From DASUSH01 sp963785155 (GTDB taxonomy: Bacteria; Actinomycetota; Thermoleophilia; Solirubrobacterales; 70-9): a stretch of 64,000 bases of DNA. Below the pieces are notes generated by a model. It saw only the letters and a list, made by a program, of their open reading frames with translations. It did no database searches and was not told where the DNA came from. Within the stretch, counting starts at the first letter, position 1. Each line of letters opens with the position of its first letter. The position numbers and the translations under genes were made by a program. The stretch covers positions 3,617 to 67,616 of the forward strand of contig CAWAUB010000010.1 in NCBI GenBank assembly GCA_963785155.1. Reading direction: 5' to 3'. Shown here one piece after another: positions 48,193-56,239 of this stretch.

Positions 48193-48990
48193 CTAGCGCT
48201 TATCCGTCTGCCCTTTCGCGATCTCCGCCGCGACCTCGCCCGCCTTGCGGCCCGCGACTCGGCCGGATAGCTCCGGGGCCATCATCCCCACCCTCGCAAG
48301 GGCGCGTTGCCGGATCGGCCCGACCGTGACCTCGCCGCGATCCCGCTCGATCGCGGAGATGACCGCGCCGGTGACGTGCTCGGGCTTGGCGGTGCCGAGG
48401 CCCGGCGGTGGGGCGGCGCCCGAGTCGGCGAACATGCCGGCGTCGCGGACGGCTCCGGGTGAGACCACGGAGACGCCCACGCCCGTGGCACGCAGGTCCT
48501 CGCGCAGGGCGAGCGCGAAGCCGCGCAGGCCGAACTTCGTGGCGCAGTACATCGACGCGTAGGCCGTCGCCGCCTGGCCGGAGATCGACGAGATGAAGAC
48601 CATGTGTCCCTCGTCGCGCTCCCGCATCGCCGGAAGCATCTCGCGCGCCAGACGCACCGGCGACTCCAGGTTCACGCGAAGCGTCCGGGTGATCTCCTCC
48701 TCCGAGAAGTCATCCAGCTGCCCCGTGCCCGGCAGGCCGGCGTTGGCGACCAGCACGTCGACGTTTGCCGCCTCCTCGGCGAGCCGCAGCGCCGCGCCCT
48801 CCTCCGCCAGGTCGGACACGATCGAGCGGTGGCCCACTCCCGGGAGCCCAGCCACGAGCCCGTCGAGCTCCTCCGACTTGCGCGAGCTCGCGATCACGGT
48901 CGCCCCACGCTCGGCGAGAGCAAGCGCGATCGCACGCCCAAGGCCCCCGGTAGCGCCCGTCAGCAGCGCATTCTTCCCTTCGAGCCGCAT
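48193..48990 (-). CDS. Short-chain dehydrogenase/reductase
   Basis: A classical SDR of 265 residues. The cofactor motif is LLTGATGGLGRAIALALAERG followed by ASSRKSEEL, which suggests NADP use because of the Arg. The core motif is VANAG, and the catalytic triad is in FISSISGQAATAYASMYCATKFGLRGF (Ser, Tyr, Lys). SVVSPGAVRDAGMF closes the site. ATG 48990 fits the family N-terminus (MRLEGKNALLTG). It is divergent from the penicillin acylase-type gene. The substrate is unknown. Confidence 0.87.
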   Translation of the reverse strand: MRLEGKNALLTGATGGLGRAIALALAERGATVIASSRKSEELDGLVAGLPGVGHRSIVSDLAEEGAALRLAEEAANVDVLVANAGLPGTGQLDDFSEEEITRTLRVNLESPVRLAREMLPAMRERDEGHMVFISSISGQAATAYASMYCATKFGLRGFALALREDLRATGVGVSVVSPGAVRDAGMFADSGAAPPPGLGTAKPEHVTGAVISAIERDRGEVTVGPIRQRALARVGMMAPELSGRVAGRKAGEVAAEIAKGQTDKR

Positions 48991-49080
48991 TCGATCCAAC
49001 CTACTCCACATGCGCTGTTTCGAAGGACCGGGCGCCGGCGAACCGGCGCCCGCGCAGCGGGCCAAAGTTACGCTCACGCG

Positions 49081-51456
49081 ATGCTCTCCAAGCTCTTCGC
49101 CGCCACCGCGCTCGCCGCCCTCGTCCTCCCCGCCGCCGCGACCGCCGAGACGCTCGAGGCCGAGGCGATCCTGCCGCCGGGTCAGAGCGGGCACGTCTCG
49201 CTCGCGGGCGTCGCGAACGGCACCGGCTCATCCCACCTGACCGACCAGATCGAGCTCTACGAGAACTTCCAGTACAAGCCGTTCGGCTTTAACCAGCCCG
49301 GTGAGACGGAGACGCCGAAGCCGGGCGTCGAGATCGTCCGCGACTCCTTCGGCGTTCCGTCGATCACCGCGCAGACGGACGCCGACGGCTGGTGGGGAGT
49401 CGGCTACGCCGTGGCCCAGGACCGGATGTTCCAGCTGGAGCTCTTCAGGCGGGCGACGTCGGGCCACCTCGCCGAGATCCTCGGCGCGAGCTACCTGGAC
49501 GACGACCTGATCGCGCGGCGCGACTACTACACCGACGCCGAGATGGATCAGATGATCGCCGGATACCCGCAGGAGTTCGTCGCCCGCAGCGAGGCATACC
49601 GGGACGGGATCAACGCCTGGATCGCGCACCTGCGCCAGAACCCGCAGGACGTGCCGGGCGAGTTCACGGCGCTCTCGGTGCCGCTCACCGATTGGACCGT
49701 CCGCGACTCGGCGAGGGTCGGCGTCTTCCTGGCCCGCACCGTTCCGTCGGGCGACGGCGTCGAGCTCGAGAACGCGCAGGCGCTGGCCGCGATCGGCCCG
49801 GAGAACTTCGAGACCCTGCACCCGGTGCGGACGCCCGGGAGGCGGATCACCGTGCCGAAGGGCGAAGGCAAGTTCCCGGCCCAGCCCGGGCGCACGCGCC
49901 GCGACGAGAAGATCGGCTTCCGCCGCACTCAGGAGTTCCTCGCCGGAACCGACCTGTCCGCGGTCGAGAACACGACCGACCACCTGGCCACGCGCGCCGG
50001 GATCCCGGCGCCGGAGAACCCCGGCGCCGACCTGCGCCGGCTCCTCCCGAGCCCCGGCGGATCGTTCATGTGGGCGATCGCCGGCGACGATCGCGCCTAC
50101 CAGTACAACGGGCCGCAGCTGGGCTTCTCGATCCCAGAGCTGTTCGTCGAGTTCGAGCTGCACTCCCCCGAGCTCCCCTCGATTCGTGGTGTCAGCGCGG
50201 CCGGGATCCCGCTCGTGGGGATCGGCCAAAACGGCCATGTCGCCTGGGGCTTCACCTCCGGCCTCTCCGACGAGGACGACCTCTACGTCGAGGACGTGAC
50301 CGGCCCCGAGACCTACAGCTTCAAGGGGGAGGAGCGGCAGATGGACTGCCGCGACGAGGTCTTCCGATTCCAGACGCCGGCCACCGACCTCCCCGACCTC
50401 CCCTCCAACCCCTCGGCTCCCTCGGGCTCGGTAACCGAGCGGGTCTGCCGAACGGTCCACGGACCGGTGCAGCACACCGGCGATGGTGTCGCGCTGGCCC
50501 GCCGCTACGCCATCTGGGGCAAGGAGCTGGACACACTGGTGGGAATCGACATGCTGAACAAGGCGCGGACGATCGCCGACGTCGACCGGGCGATGGCGAA
50601 CGTCACCTGGAACGAGAACGTGATCGCCGCCGACGAGAACGGCGACATCGGCTACTGGCATCCGGGCCTGCATCAACTGAAGCCGAAGCGCTGGGACGAG
50701 CGCCTCCCGATGCCGGGAACCGGCGAGGCGGAGTGGCGCGGGCTCCTCCCCGAGCGAAAGACCCCGCAGGTGATCAACCCGGATCAGGGCTGGCTCGCGA
50801 ACTGGAACAACCCGCCGTCCTCCGGCTGGACCAACGGCGACGGCGAGGCGCGGGAGCGGCTCAGCGGCCCCTATCACCGCGTCCGCATCATCCAGCGCGA
50901 GGTCGCCCGTGTGGCGAAGAACCCGAGCTTCGAGAAGAGCACCGCGATCGTGGAGACGACCGGGACGACCGCGCAGCAGTTCCCGTTCTTCAAGCCGAAG
51001 CTCGACGGGGCTGTGAAGTCGGCCGATGGTGCGGGCAGGGCGCTGATCGCCGAGCTGCAGAGCTGGGACGGCAACTACGACCGCGAGGCGGCCGACGGGA
51101 CGGTCGATCCGGGCGTGGCGATCTGGGAGGAGTACAAGGACCGGCTCGAGGCGATCCTCCTGAACCCGATGGGCGACGGAGCGGAGATCCTCGCCGGGGG
51201 GACCGGCTCGTCGCATGAGTTCGACATCTCGAACGGCGAGGCCGCCGCCATTCGGCTGCTCGGCCCAAAGCAGTACGGGAAGGCCGCGACCGCCGCGGCC
51301 GCGGCGCTCACCGCGAGGTTCGGCTCCGCCGACCCCGCAACCTGGCGGGAGCCGCGCCGGATGTACGAGGTCGGCGCGATGGGCGCCGGCGCCTCACCCG
51401 ACATCGAGTTCTTCGACCGCGGCACCTGGAACCAGTCGGTGATGGTGGGGAAGTAG
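49081..51456 (+). CDS. Secreted penicillin acylase family (Ntn) amidohydrolase
   Basis: A 791-residue precursor with a signal peptide (LFAATALAALVLPAAATAE). The alpha region shows PGVEIVRDSFGVPSITAQTDADGWWGVGYAVAQDRMFQLELFRR. Self-cleavage would occur before Ser328 in PGGSFMWAIAG, making Ser the N-terminal nucleophile of the beta chain. Beta-chain landmarks are QYNGPQLGFSIPELF, GVSAAGIPLVGIGQNGHVAWGFTSG, TVHGPV, RYAIWGKELDTL and VTWNENVIAADENGDIGYWHPG. Members hydrolyse acyl-amides such as penicillins, aculeacin or acyl-homoserine lactones; which one applies here cannot be told. The gene is followed closely by a small thioredoxin-fold gene. Confidence 0.88.
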   Translation: MLSKLFAATALAALVLPAAATAETLEAEAILPPGQSGHVSLAGVANGTGSSHLTDQIELYENFQYKPFGFNQPGETETPKPGVEIVRDSFGVPSITAQTDADGWWGVGYAVAQDRMFQLELFRRATSGHLAEILGASYLDDDLIARRDYYTDAEMDQMIAGYPQEFVARSEAYRDGINAWIAHLRQNPQDVPGEFTALSVPLTDWTVRDSARVGVFLARTVPSGDGVELENAQALAAIGPENFETLHPVRTPGRRITVPKGEGKFPAQPGRTRRDEKIGFRRTQEFLAGTDLSAVENTTDHLATRAGIPAPENPGADLRRLLPSPGGSFMWAIAGDDRAYQYNGPQLGFSIPELFVEFELHSPELPSIRGVSAAGIPLVGIGQNGHVAWGFTSGLSDEDDLYVEDVTGPETYSFKGEERQMDCRDEVFRFQTPATDLPDLPSNPSAPSGSVTERVCRTVHGPVQHTGDGVALARRYAIWGKELDTLVGIDMLNKARTIADVDRAMANVTWNENVIAADENGDIGYWHPGLHQLKPKRWDERLPMPGTGEAEWRGLLPERKTPQVINPDQGWLANWNNPPSSGWTNGDGEARERLSGPYHRVRIIQREVARVAKNPSFEKSTAIVETTGTTAQQFPFFKPKLDGAVKSADGAGRALIAELQSWDGNYDREAADGTVDPGVAIWEEYKDRLEAILLNPMGDGAEILAGGTGSSHEFDISNGEAAAIRLLGPKQYGKAATAAAAALTARFGSADPATWREPRRMYEVGAMGAGASPDIEFFDRGTWNQSVMVGK

Positions 51457-51466
51457 GGTTCGTCCG

Positions 51467-51766
51467 ATGAAGCTCTACATCTGCTGGGGAACGTTCCAGA
51501 CTCCGCGACCCGGAGGGCACCCGTGCGCGAACGCCTACAACGCGGTTCGCGACGCCGGCTACGAACCTGAGGTGATCAAGGTCCGAGGCCTCGGCGTCGG
51601 GCCCCTGAAGCTCGACACCGGTGGCCGGCGCGAGGTCGAGGAGATCTCGGGCCAGAAGGTCGTGCCCGTCCTCGTCACCGACGACGGCGAAGTGATCAAG
51701 GATTCGAAGCGGATCGTCGAGTGGGCCGAGGCCCACCCCGCCTCGGCCACTGCACCCACGGCCTGA
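51467..51766 (+). CDS. Glutaredoxin/GST N-terminal-like thioredoxin-fold protein
   Basis: A 99-residue single domain: LYICWGTFQTPRPGGHPCANAYNAVRDAGYEPEVIKV, then GQKVVPVLVTDDGEVIKDSKRIVEWAE. The cis-Pro (KVVPVLV) and the DSKRIVEW end are typical of GST N-terminal domains and glutaredoxin-like proteins. The usual CPYC is replaced by a longer loop ending in PCANA. It probably binds glutathione-like or other thiols (mycothiol in actinobacteria), which is inference. It starts 11 bases after the acylase gene. Confidence 0.7.
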   Translation: MKLYICWGTFQTPRPGGHPCANAYNAVRDAGYEPEVIKVRGLGVGPLKLDTGGRREVEEISGQKVVPVLVTDDGEVIKDSKRIVEWAEAHPASATAPTA

Positions 51767-51790
51767 AGCTCCGCAAATAGCGGGGTTCGA

Positions 51791-51868
51791 TCGTGCGCAT
51801 CCGCACGAAGTGTTAAGGGTTCATAACACTTCGCCGGGATAACCGTTATTGTGCCGCCCGCAAGATCC
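51791..51868 (+). promoter_or_regulatory. Promoter region with two inverted repeats, riboswitch cassette A
   Basis: TCGTGCG-CATC-CGCACGA (51791-51808) is followed by AAGTGTTA-N8-TAACACTT (51808-51831), then CGCCGGGATAACCGTTATTGTG with a possible -10 (TATTGT). Cassette B has the same order of features (palindrome, TTAAGG, CGTAACA, CGCCG, ATAA). The conservation suggests a shared operator and promoter. Confidence 0.5.
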
Positions 51869-52009
51869 CAAACAGACGCCGAATCCCCGTCCGCTTCGGA
51901 TGGGGAGCGGGGGAACCAAACAGTTTGGGGCGAACCCGGTATTCAGCCGGGAGCGCGGCTCCTTAAGCGCTAGCCCGACAGCTAACCCCGTAGGCCCGCT
52001 GAGGAGCTG
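51869..52009 (+). promoter_or_regulatory. c-di-AMP riboswitch (ydaO-yuaA class), copy A
   Basis: Conserved blocks of the ydaO class are present in order: CGCCGAATCC, GGGGAGCGGGGGAACC, TTGGGGCGAACCC, GGCTCCTTAAGCGCTAGCCC and CGACAGCTAACCCCGTAGGC. This RNA binds c-di-AMP and normally shuts off the gene behind it, often cell wall hydrolases in actinobacteria. It ends right before GGAG of the downstream hydrolase gene. Confidence 0.9.
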
Positions 52010-52015
52010 GTCAAG

Positions 52016-52567
52016 CTGTCCCAACCCGCATACCGAATCCGGAAGCTATCGAGGATGTCCGCGCTCGCCGCGGCCGCCGCGCTCTGCCTGGCCGTTCCAG
52101 CCGGGGCCGCCAGCTCCGGCACCGGCGGCGCCATCTCGCCGACCGCGACGGTTCCAGGCGGCAAGGCGAAGCTCGCCAAGGACGGGAGCGCGATTCCGCC
52201 GGCCGACGCACCGCCGGAGGTCGTCGAGGCGATCATGGCGGCCAACGAGATCGAGGACAAGCCGTATGTCTACGGCGGTGGCCACGGCGACTTCAAGGAC
52301 AACGGCTATGACTGCTCGGGCGCCGTGTCCTACGCGCTGCACGCCGCCGGCCTACTGAAGACCCCGATGGACTCGGGCGACCTGATGAAGTGGGGCGACG
52401 CCGGCAAGGGCAGCTGGATCACGGTCTACACGAACCCCGGCCACGCCTACGCGGTGATCGCGGGCCTGCGCTGGGACACCTCGATGACCGACGGTGACGG
52501 ACCCGGCTGGAGCGACGAGATGCGCCCCGGCCAGGGCTTCAAGAAGCGCAACTGGAACGGTCTCTAG
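52016..52567 (+). CDS. Secreted NlpC/P60-type cell wall hydrolase, copy A
   Basis: A small secreted peptidase-like protein of about 183 residues. The domain reads KPYVYGGGHGDFKDNGYDCSGAVSYALHAAGL ... GHAYAVIAGLRWDTSM. The Cys in DCSG and the His in GHAYAVI are the expected catalytic pair of NlpC/P60 enzymes that cut peptidoglycan peptides. The signal peptide needs the residues RIRKLSRMSALAAAAALCLAVPAGAA, but the first canonical start (ATG 52055) lies after RKLSR. CTG 52016, nine bases after GGAG, would give the complete signal peptide, and copy B shows the same pattern. The gene is controlled by the c-di-AMP riboswitch just upstream. Confidence 0.8.
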   Translation: MSQPAYRIRKLSRMSALAAAAALCLAVPAGAASSGTGGAISPTATVPGGKAKLAKDGSAIPPADAPPEVVEAIMAANEIEDKPYVYGGGHGDFKDNGYDCSGAVSYALHAAGLLKTPMDSGDLMKWGDAGKGSWITVYTNPGHAYAVIAGLRWDTSMTDGDGPGWSDEMRPGQGFKKRNWNGL

Positions 52568-52636
52568 GCCCCTCCCGAGACAGGCATTGCCGCTCTGCAA
52601 GCGGTGTTGCGGGGCTTCATAAGCATGCCCCCGGAC

Positions 52637-52711
52637 ATCGTGCGGATCCGCATATATTAAGGATCCGTAACAAAACGCCGATAAAAGGGTTACACTCCCT
52701 GACCTCGTAAC
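52637..52711 (+). promoter_or_regulatory. Promoter region with palindrome, riboswitch cassette B
   Basis: TGCGGATCCGCA (52641-52652) is a perfect 12-base palindrome matching the place of the first repeat in cassette A. TATATTAAGGATCCGTAACAAAACGCCG and ATAAAAGGGTTACACT follow, with the last part as possible -10. Shared blocks with cassette A are TTAAGG, TAACA and CGCCG. Confidence 0.45.
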
Positions 52712-52855
52712 TGAAACAGACGCCGAGTCCCCGCCCCAACTGGTGGCGGGGAGCGGGGGAACCAAGCAGTTGGGGCGAACCCACATGAGTGTGTGGGAGC
52801 GCGGCTCCTTAAGCGCTAGCCCGTCAGCTAACCCCGTAGGCCCGCAAAGGAGCTG
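52712..52855 (+). promoter_or_regulatory. c-di-AMP riboswitch (ydaO-yuaA class), copy B
   Basis: Same conserved blocks as copy A: CGCCGAGTCC, GGGGAGCGGGGGAACC, TTGGGGCGAACCC, GGCTCCTTAAGCGCTAGCCC and CGTCAGCTAACCCCGTAGGC. The variable stem between the third and fourth block differs (CCACATGAGTGTGTGG here), with pairing kept. The sensor is therefore under selection, not just freshly copied. Confidence 0.9.
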
Positions 52856-52861
52856 GTTCAA

Positions 52862-53413
52862 ATTCGCACGCCCACACACCTACGGAAGCTTGTATTGGCC
52901 GGGTCCACCATGGCCCTCGCCTGCCTCGCGCTCGCCGGTCCCGCCGGCGCCGCCAACACCGGTGGTGCCGCGCTCCCCGGCCAGGAGGCAAGCGACGGCC
53001 CGGTCGGCAAGGCCAAGCTGGCGAAGGACGGAACGGCGATCCCGCCCGTCGACGCGCCGAAGAAGGTCGTCAAGGCGATCGAGGCCGCAAACAAGATCGA
53101 GGACAAGCCGTATGTCTACGGCGGTGGCCACGGTGACTTCAAGGACAACGGCTATGACTGCTCGGGCGCGGTTTCCTACGCCCTGCATGCGGCCGGCCTG
53201 GTCTCGAGCCCGCTGGACTCGAGTGGATTCATGAAGTGGGGTGACCGTGGCAAGGGCAACTGGATCACGGTCTACTCGAACCCCGGCCACGCCTACGCGG
53301 TGATCGCGGGCCTGCGCTGGGACACTTCGATGACCGCCGGTGACGGCCCCGGTTGGAGCAACGAGATGCGCTCCTCCAGCGGCTTCAAGGACCGCAACTG
53401 GAACGGCCTCTAG
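52862..53413 (+). CDS. Secreted NlpC/P60-type cell wall hydrolase, copy B
   Basis: A close paralogue of the gene at 52016 with the same core (YVYGGGHGDFKDNGYDCSGAVSYALHAAGL and GHAYAVIAGLRWDTSM) and a similar end (DRNWNGL). Residues RTPTHLRKLVLAGSTMALACLALAGPAGAA form the signal peptide. Its basic start is encoded before the first canonical codon (TTG 52895). ATT 52862, nine bases after GGAG, is at the position equivalent to CTG in copy A. Both are one base away from ATG. The c-di-AMP riboswitch lies just upstream and a strong terminator lies at 53436. Confidence 0.8.
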   Translation: MRTPTHLRKLVLAGSTMALACLALAGPAGAANTGGAALPGQEASDGPVGKAKLAKDGTAIPPVDAPKKVVKAIEAANKIEDKPYVYGGGHGDFKDNGYDCSGAVSYALHAAGLVSSPLDSSGFMKWGDRGKGNWITVYSNPGHAYAVIAGLRWDTSMTAGDGPGWSNEMRSSSGFKDRNWNGL

Positions 53414-53435
53414 GCCCGACCGCGAATAGAGCTGT

Positions 53436-53473
53436 GCCGACGCCGCCGGTGACCCGGCGGCGTCGGCGTTTTC
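53436..53473 (+). terminator. Intrinsic terminator after the second NlpC/P60 gene
   Basis: GCCGACGCCGCCGG, loop TGAC, CCGGCGGCGTCGGC, then GTTTTC. This is a perfect 14-base stem with a four-base loop and a T-run, placed 23 bases after the stop at 53413. Confidence 0.9.
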
Positions 53474-53544
53474 AGAGCCGATTTCTGGGATCTTGCTTGG
53501 CATGAGCGCCATGCCCTCAGCGCGACGTCGTTACCTGGCCGCCG

Positions 53545-55248
53545 GTGGTCGTCGGCGCGCTCCTCGTGGGAAGCATCGTCGCGGCCCTGATCGTCTGGTC
53601 GGCCGAGCGCGACGACGCCCAGCGGGCCAACGAGGCGCTGGCGCGGCAAGCGGCAGTCGTCGCTGAGCGAACCGTTGAGCTCAGCGGCGCCAGCCTGCGC
53701 GGCGGCGAGGGGGTGCTGCGCGCAGGGGGTCCGATGCCCGAGCGCGGGTTCCGCCGGTACGCCCGGGACATCGTCACGACGACGCCATTCCCCGGTCTCG
53801 GATGGTCGCAGCGCGTTCCGGCCCGCGAACGGCGTGCATTCGAGAACGTCATCCACCGCGCGATCTCCGAGCCGCGGCCGCCGACGGAGCGCAATCCGGA
53901 AGGCGACCTCCGCCCGGTCGCCCGGCATAAAGGCTCCTACCTGCCGATCCGGCTCGTCCATCCGAAGGACGGCCCCGGGCGCAAGTTCATCGGCGTCGAC
54001 CTGCTCGCCGAGCCCACCCGAGGCGCCGCCGTGCGCGAGGCGCGTGATACTGGCCGACCGGCGATCACGACGCCACTGGTGACCCTCTCGGGCGGCGATC
54101 CCGCGGTCAACGTCGTCGACCCCGTCTACCAGCCCGGTGCCGCCACCCGCACCCTGAGCCAGCGCCGACTCGCCCTGCGCGGGGTGCTCTCAGGAGCGAT
54201 CCCGGCCGATTCGATCCGAGCCGAAATCGACCAGCAGCTCGGCGCCGATCTGGACGTCGCCATCACCGACGGGGAGATGCCCCTGCTCGCCGCCCAGGGC
54301 ACGAGCACCGAGGGCACGACAGCCATGGTCGACGTCCTCGGTCGCCCCTGGACGGTCCGGGTCGCCGACATCGAGGAACCGGCGGCCTTCGCACCGCTGG
54401 CAGTCGGTGCGATCGGCGTGACGCTCGCGGCGCTCGTCGCGGCGCTCATCGCCCTCGCCAGCCGACGCGAGCAGCTGCTCGCGAGCGAGCGGGACGTCGC
54501 CGCCGCTGAGGCGACGACCCAGCGCGAGACCGCAGCGACGCTGCAGGAGGCCCTGCTGCCGCCGAGCCTGCCGGAGATCCCGGGCGTCGCCACCGCCACG
54601 GCCTACCGGCCCGGGGCTGCCGGCCTCGAGGTCGGGGGCGACTTCTACGACCTGTTCGAGAACGGGGCGAGCCGCAGCTGGACAGCCGCGATCGGCGACG
54701 TCTCGGGCAAGGGGGCGCCGGCCGCGGCGCTCACCGCGCTCGTCCGCCACACCATCCGCGCCTTCGCCGAGCAGGGGCCAGCCACCGCGGTCATGGAGGT
54801 CAACCGGGCGATCCTGCGTGAGGAGCGCGCGGGAACGTTCGCGACGCTCTGCGCGGCAACCCTTAGTAGGACGCGTTCGGGAGGTCTTGAGATCGCCATC
54901 TCGGTCGCCGGCCACCCGCCGCCGCTCGTCGTTCGCGGCAGCGGCGAGGTCCAGCCCATCGCGCCAAACGCACCTCTTGCCGGCGTCATGGACGAAATCG
55001 ACGCCACGACGACCGAGCTGACCCTCGAGCCCGGCGACACGCTCTTTCTGTTCACCGACGGCCTCACCGAAGCCCGCACGCAGGAGTCCGGCCTGTTCGG
55101 GGAAGAACGACTGCGCGAGGCGCTCGGAGAGCTCGCGGGCGAGCCGCCCGAGGCGCTCGTGGCGGCGGTGCTCGAGCGCGCCGCGGAATTCGCTCCCGGC
55201 TTCCCCGACGACGACGTGGCGATCCTCGCGATCCGGCCGGTCCCGTGA
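53545..55248 (+). CDS. Membrane PP2C/SpoIIE-type phosphatase with CHASE-like sensor
   Basis: A signalling phosphatase of about 567 residues. A first helix (VVVGALLVGSIVAALIVW) and a second one (APLAVGAIGVTLAALVAALIALAS) enclose an outside domain of about 270 residues with CHASE-like features (RGGEGVLRAGGPMPERGFRRYA, FPGLGWSQRVPARERRAFE, PAVNVVDPVYQPGA). Inside the cell a short coiled coil leads to the SpoIIE domain: TLQEALLPPSLPEIPGV, LEVGGDFYDLFE, AIGDVSGKGAPAAALTALVRHTIRA, ISVAGHPPPLVV, LFLFTDGLTEAR and DDDVAILAIR with the metal Asp. Likely targets are anti-sigma factor antagonists. The start is unclear: GTG 53545 is in the first helix, and ATG 53502/53511 lie in another frame. Confidence 0.82.
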   Translation: MVVGALLVGSIVAALIVWSAERDDAQRANEALARQAAVVAERTVELSGASLRGGEGVLRAGGPMPERGFRRYARDIVTTTPFPGLGWSQRVPARERRAFENVIHRAISEPRPPTERNPEGDLRPVARHKGSYLPIRLVHPKDGPGRKFIGVDLLAEPTRGAAVREARDTGRPAITTPLVTLSGGDPAVNVVDPVYQPGAATRTLSQRRLALRGVLSGAIPADSIRAEIDQQLGADLDVAITDGEMPLLAAQGTSTEGTTAMVDVLGRPWTVRVADIEEPAAFAPLAVGAIGVTLAALVAALIALASRREQLLASERDVAAAEATTQRETAATLQEALLPPSLPEIPGVATATAYRPGAAGLEVGGDFYDLFENGASRSWTAAIGDVSGKGAPAAALTALVRHTIRAFAEQGPATAVMEVNRAILREERAGTFATLCAATLSRTRSGGLEIAISVAGHPPPLVVRGSGEVQPIAPNAPLAGVMDEIDATTTELTLEPGDTLFLFTDGLTEARTQESGLFGEERLREALGELAGEPPEALVAAVLERAAEFAPGFPDDDVAILAIRPVP

Positions 55249-55934
55249 ACGAGAGCATCTGCGCAGGGATGCGGGCCGGCGTCGCCTATGCGGTCGCGGC
55301 GGGCGTGCTCGGCATCTCCTACGGCGTCGTCGCCGAGCCCGTCCTGGGCGGCGCCGCGACGATCGTCTTCTCGGCCATCGTCTTCGCCGGCGCCGCCCAG
55401 TTCGCGGCGACCGCGGTGCTCGGCGCCGGAGGCGGAGCGCTCGCCGCGATCATCGCCGGCCTCCTGCTCAATGCCCGCTATGGGCCGATGGGGGTTGCTC
55501 TCGCGCCGTCCCTGCGCGGACGGGCCTGGCGGCGCGCCGCGACGGGCCAGGCGATGATCGACGCCTCCTGGGCGATGGCTCATCGGGGAGAGGGCCGTTA
55601 CGACCCCGCCTTCATGGTCGGGGCCACCCTCCCCTCCATCCCGGCCTGGATCGGCGGGACAGCGATCGGGGTCCTCGCCGGCGACGTGATCGGCGACCCC
55701 GAGGCGCTCGGTCTCGACGTCCTCTTCCCCGCCTTCTTCCTCGCCCTGCTCGCCTCCGAGCTGCGGACCAAGCGCGGACGCGGCGCGGCCGCGATCGGCG
55801 CCGCGATCGCCCTCGTGCTGACCCCATTCACGCCGCCGGGGGTACCGATCTTGGCGGCTTCAGTAGGCGCATTCCTCGGCCTGCGTGGGCCCGGCCGAAC
55901 CGGACGCGAAGCGGAGGATTCGGACGGTGTCTGA
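55245..55934 (+). CDS. azlC: AzlC family branched-chain amino acid exporter, large subunit
   Basis: A multi-helix permease (AGVAYAVAAGVLGISYGVVAEPVLGG, FSAIVFAGAAQFAATAVLGAGGG, LLLNARYGPMGVALAPSL, MIDASWAMAHRGEGRYDPAFMVGAT) of the AzlC type that works with AzlD to export branched-chain amino acids or similar compounds. The GTG start overlaps the stop of the phosphatase gene (GTGA), and its end overlaps azlD by eight bases. The last residues (GRTGREAEDSDGV) are encoded by the structured repeat at 55895, so this tail is not part of the family fold. Confidence 0.88.
   Translation: MNESICAGMRAGVAYAVAAGVLGISYGVVAEPVLGGAATIVFSAIVFAGAAQFAATAVLGAGGGALAAIIAGLLLNARYGPMGVALAPSLRGRAWRRAATGQAMIDASWAMAHRGEGRYDPAFMVGATLPSIPAWIGGTAIGVLAGDVIGDPEALGLDVLFPAFFLALLASELRTKRGRGAAAIGAAIALVLTPFTPPGVPILAASVGAFLGLRGPGRTGREAEDSDGV
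55895..55923. repeat. Short structured repeat, copy 4 (at the 3' end of azlC)
   Basis: CCGAA, the 19-nt core (55900-55918) and TTCGG. The arms pair over five bases. It is in the last codons of azlC and just before the azlD start, where a hairpin could affect coupling of the two genes. It is nearly identical to copy 2. Confidence 0.75.
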
Positions 55935-56239
55935 AATCTGGGTCACGATCGGCGTGCTCGCCGTCGGCACCGCCCTGATCCGCGCCTCCGGCCCGGTCAT
56001 CCTCGGCGGCCGTGAGCTCCCGCAGCGGGTCATGGACGTGATCGCGCTCCTCGCCCCAGCGCTACTCGCGGCGCTGGTCGTGGTCGAGACCTTCACCGGG
56101 ACCCGACCAGACCCTCGAGATCGACGCCCGCGCGCTCGGCCTCGCGGCGGCGGCAGGCGTCCTCTACGTCCGTGACTCGATGCTGCTCGCGGTGGGCGCG
56201 GCCGCTCTCACCGCAGCCCTGGCGCGGGCGATCTTCTAG
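55927..56239 (+). CDS. azlD: AzlD family small subunit (one apparent frameshift)
   Basis: Partner of AzlC, about 104 residues. GTG 55927 starts SEIWVTIGVLAVGTALIRASGPVILGG, then MDVIALLAPALLAALVVVETFTG. A base change near 56105 connects to LEIDARALGLAAAAGVLYVRDSMLLAVGAAALTAALARAIF ending at 56239, which restores the typical four-helix AzlD. Its TAG interlocks with the stop of the convergent permease gene through CTAG at 56236-56239. Confidence 0.85.
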
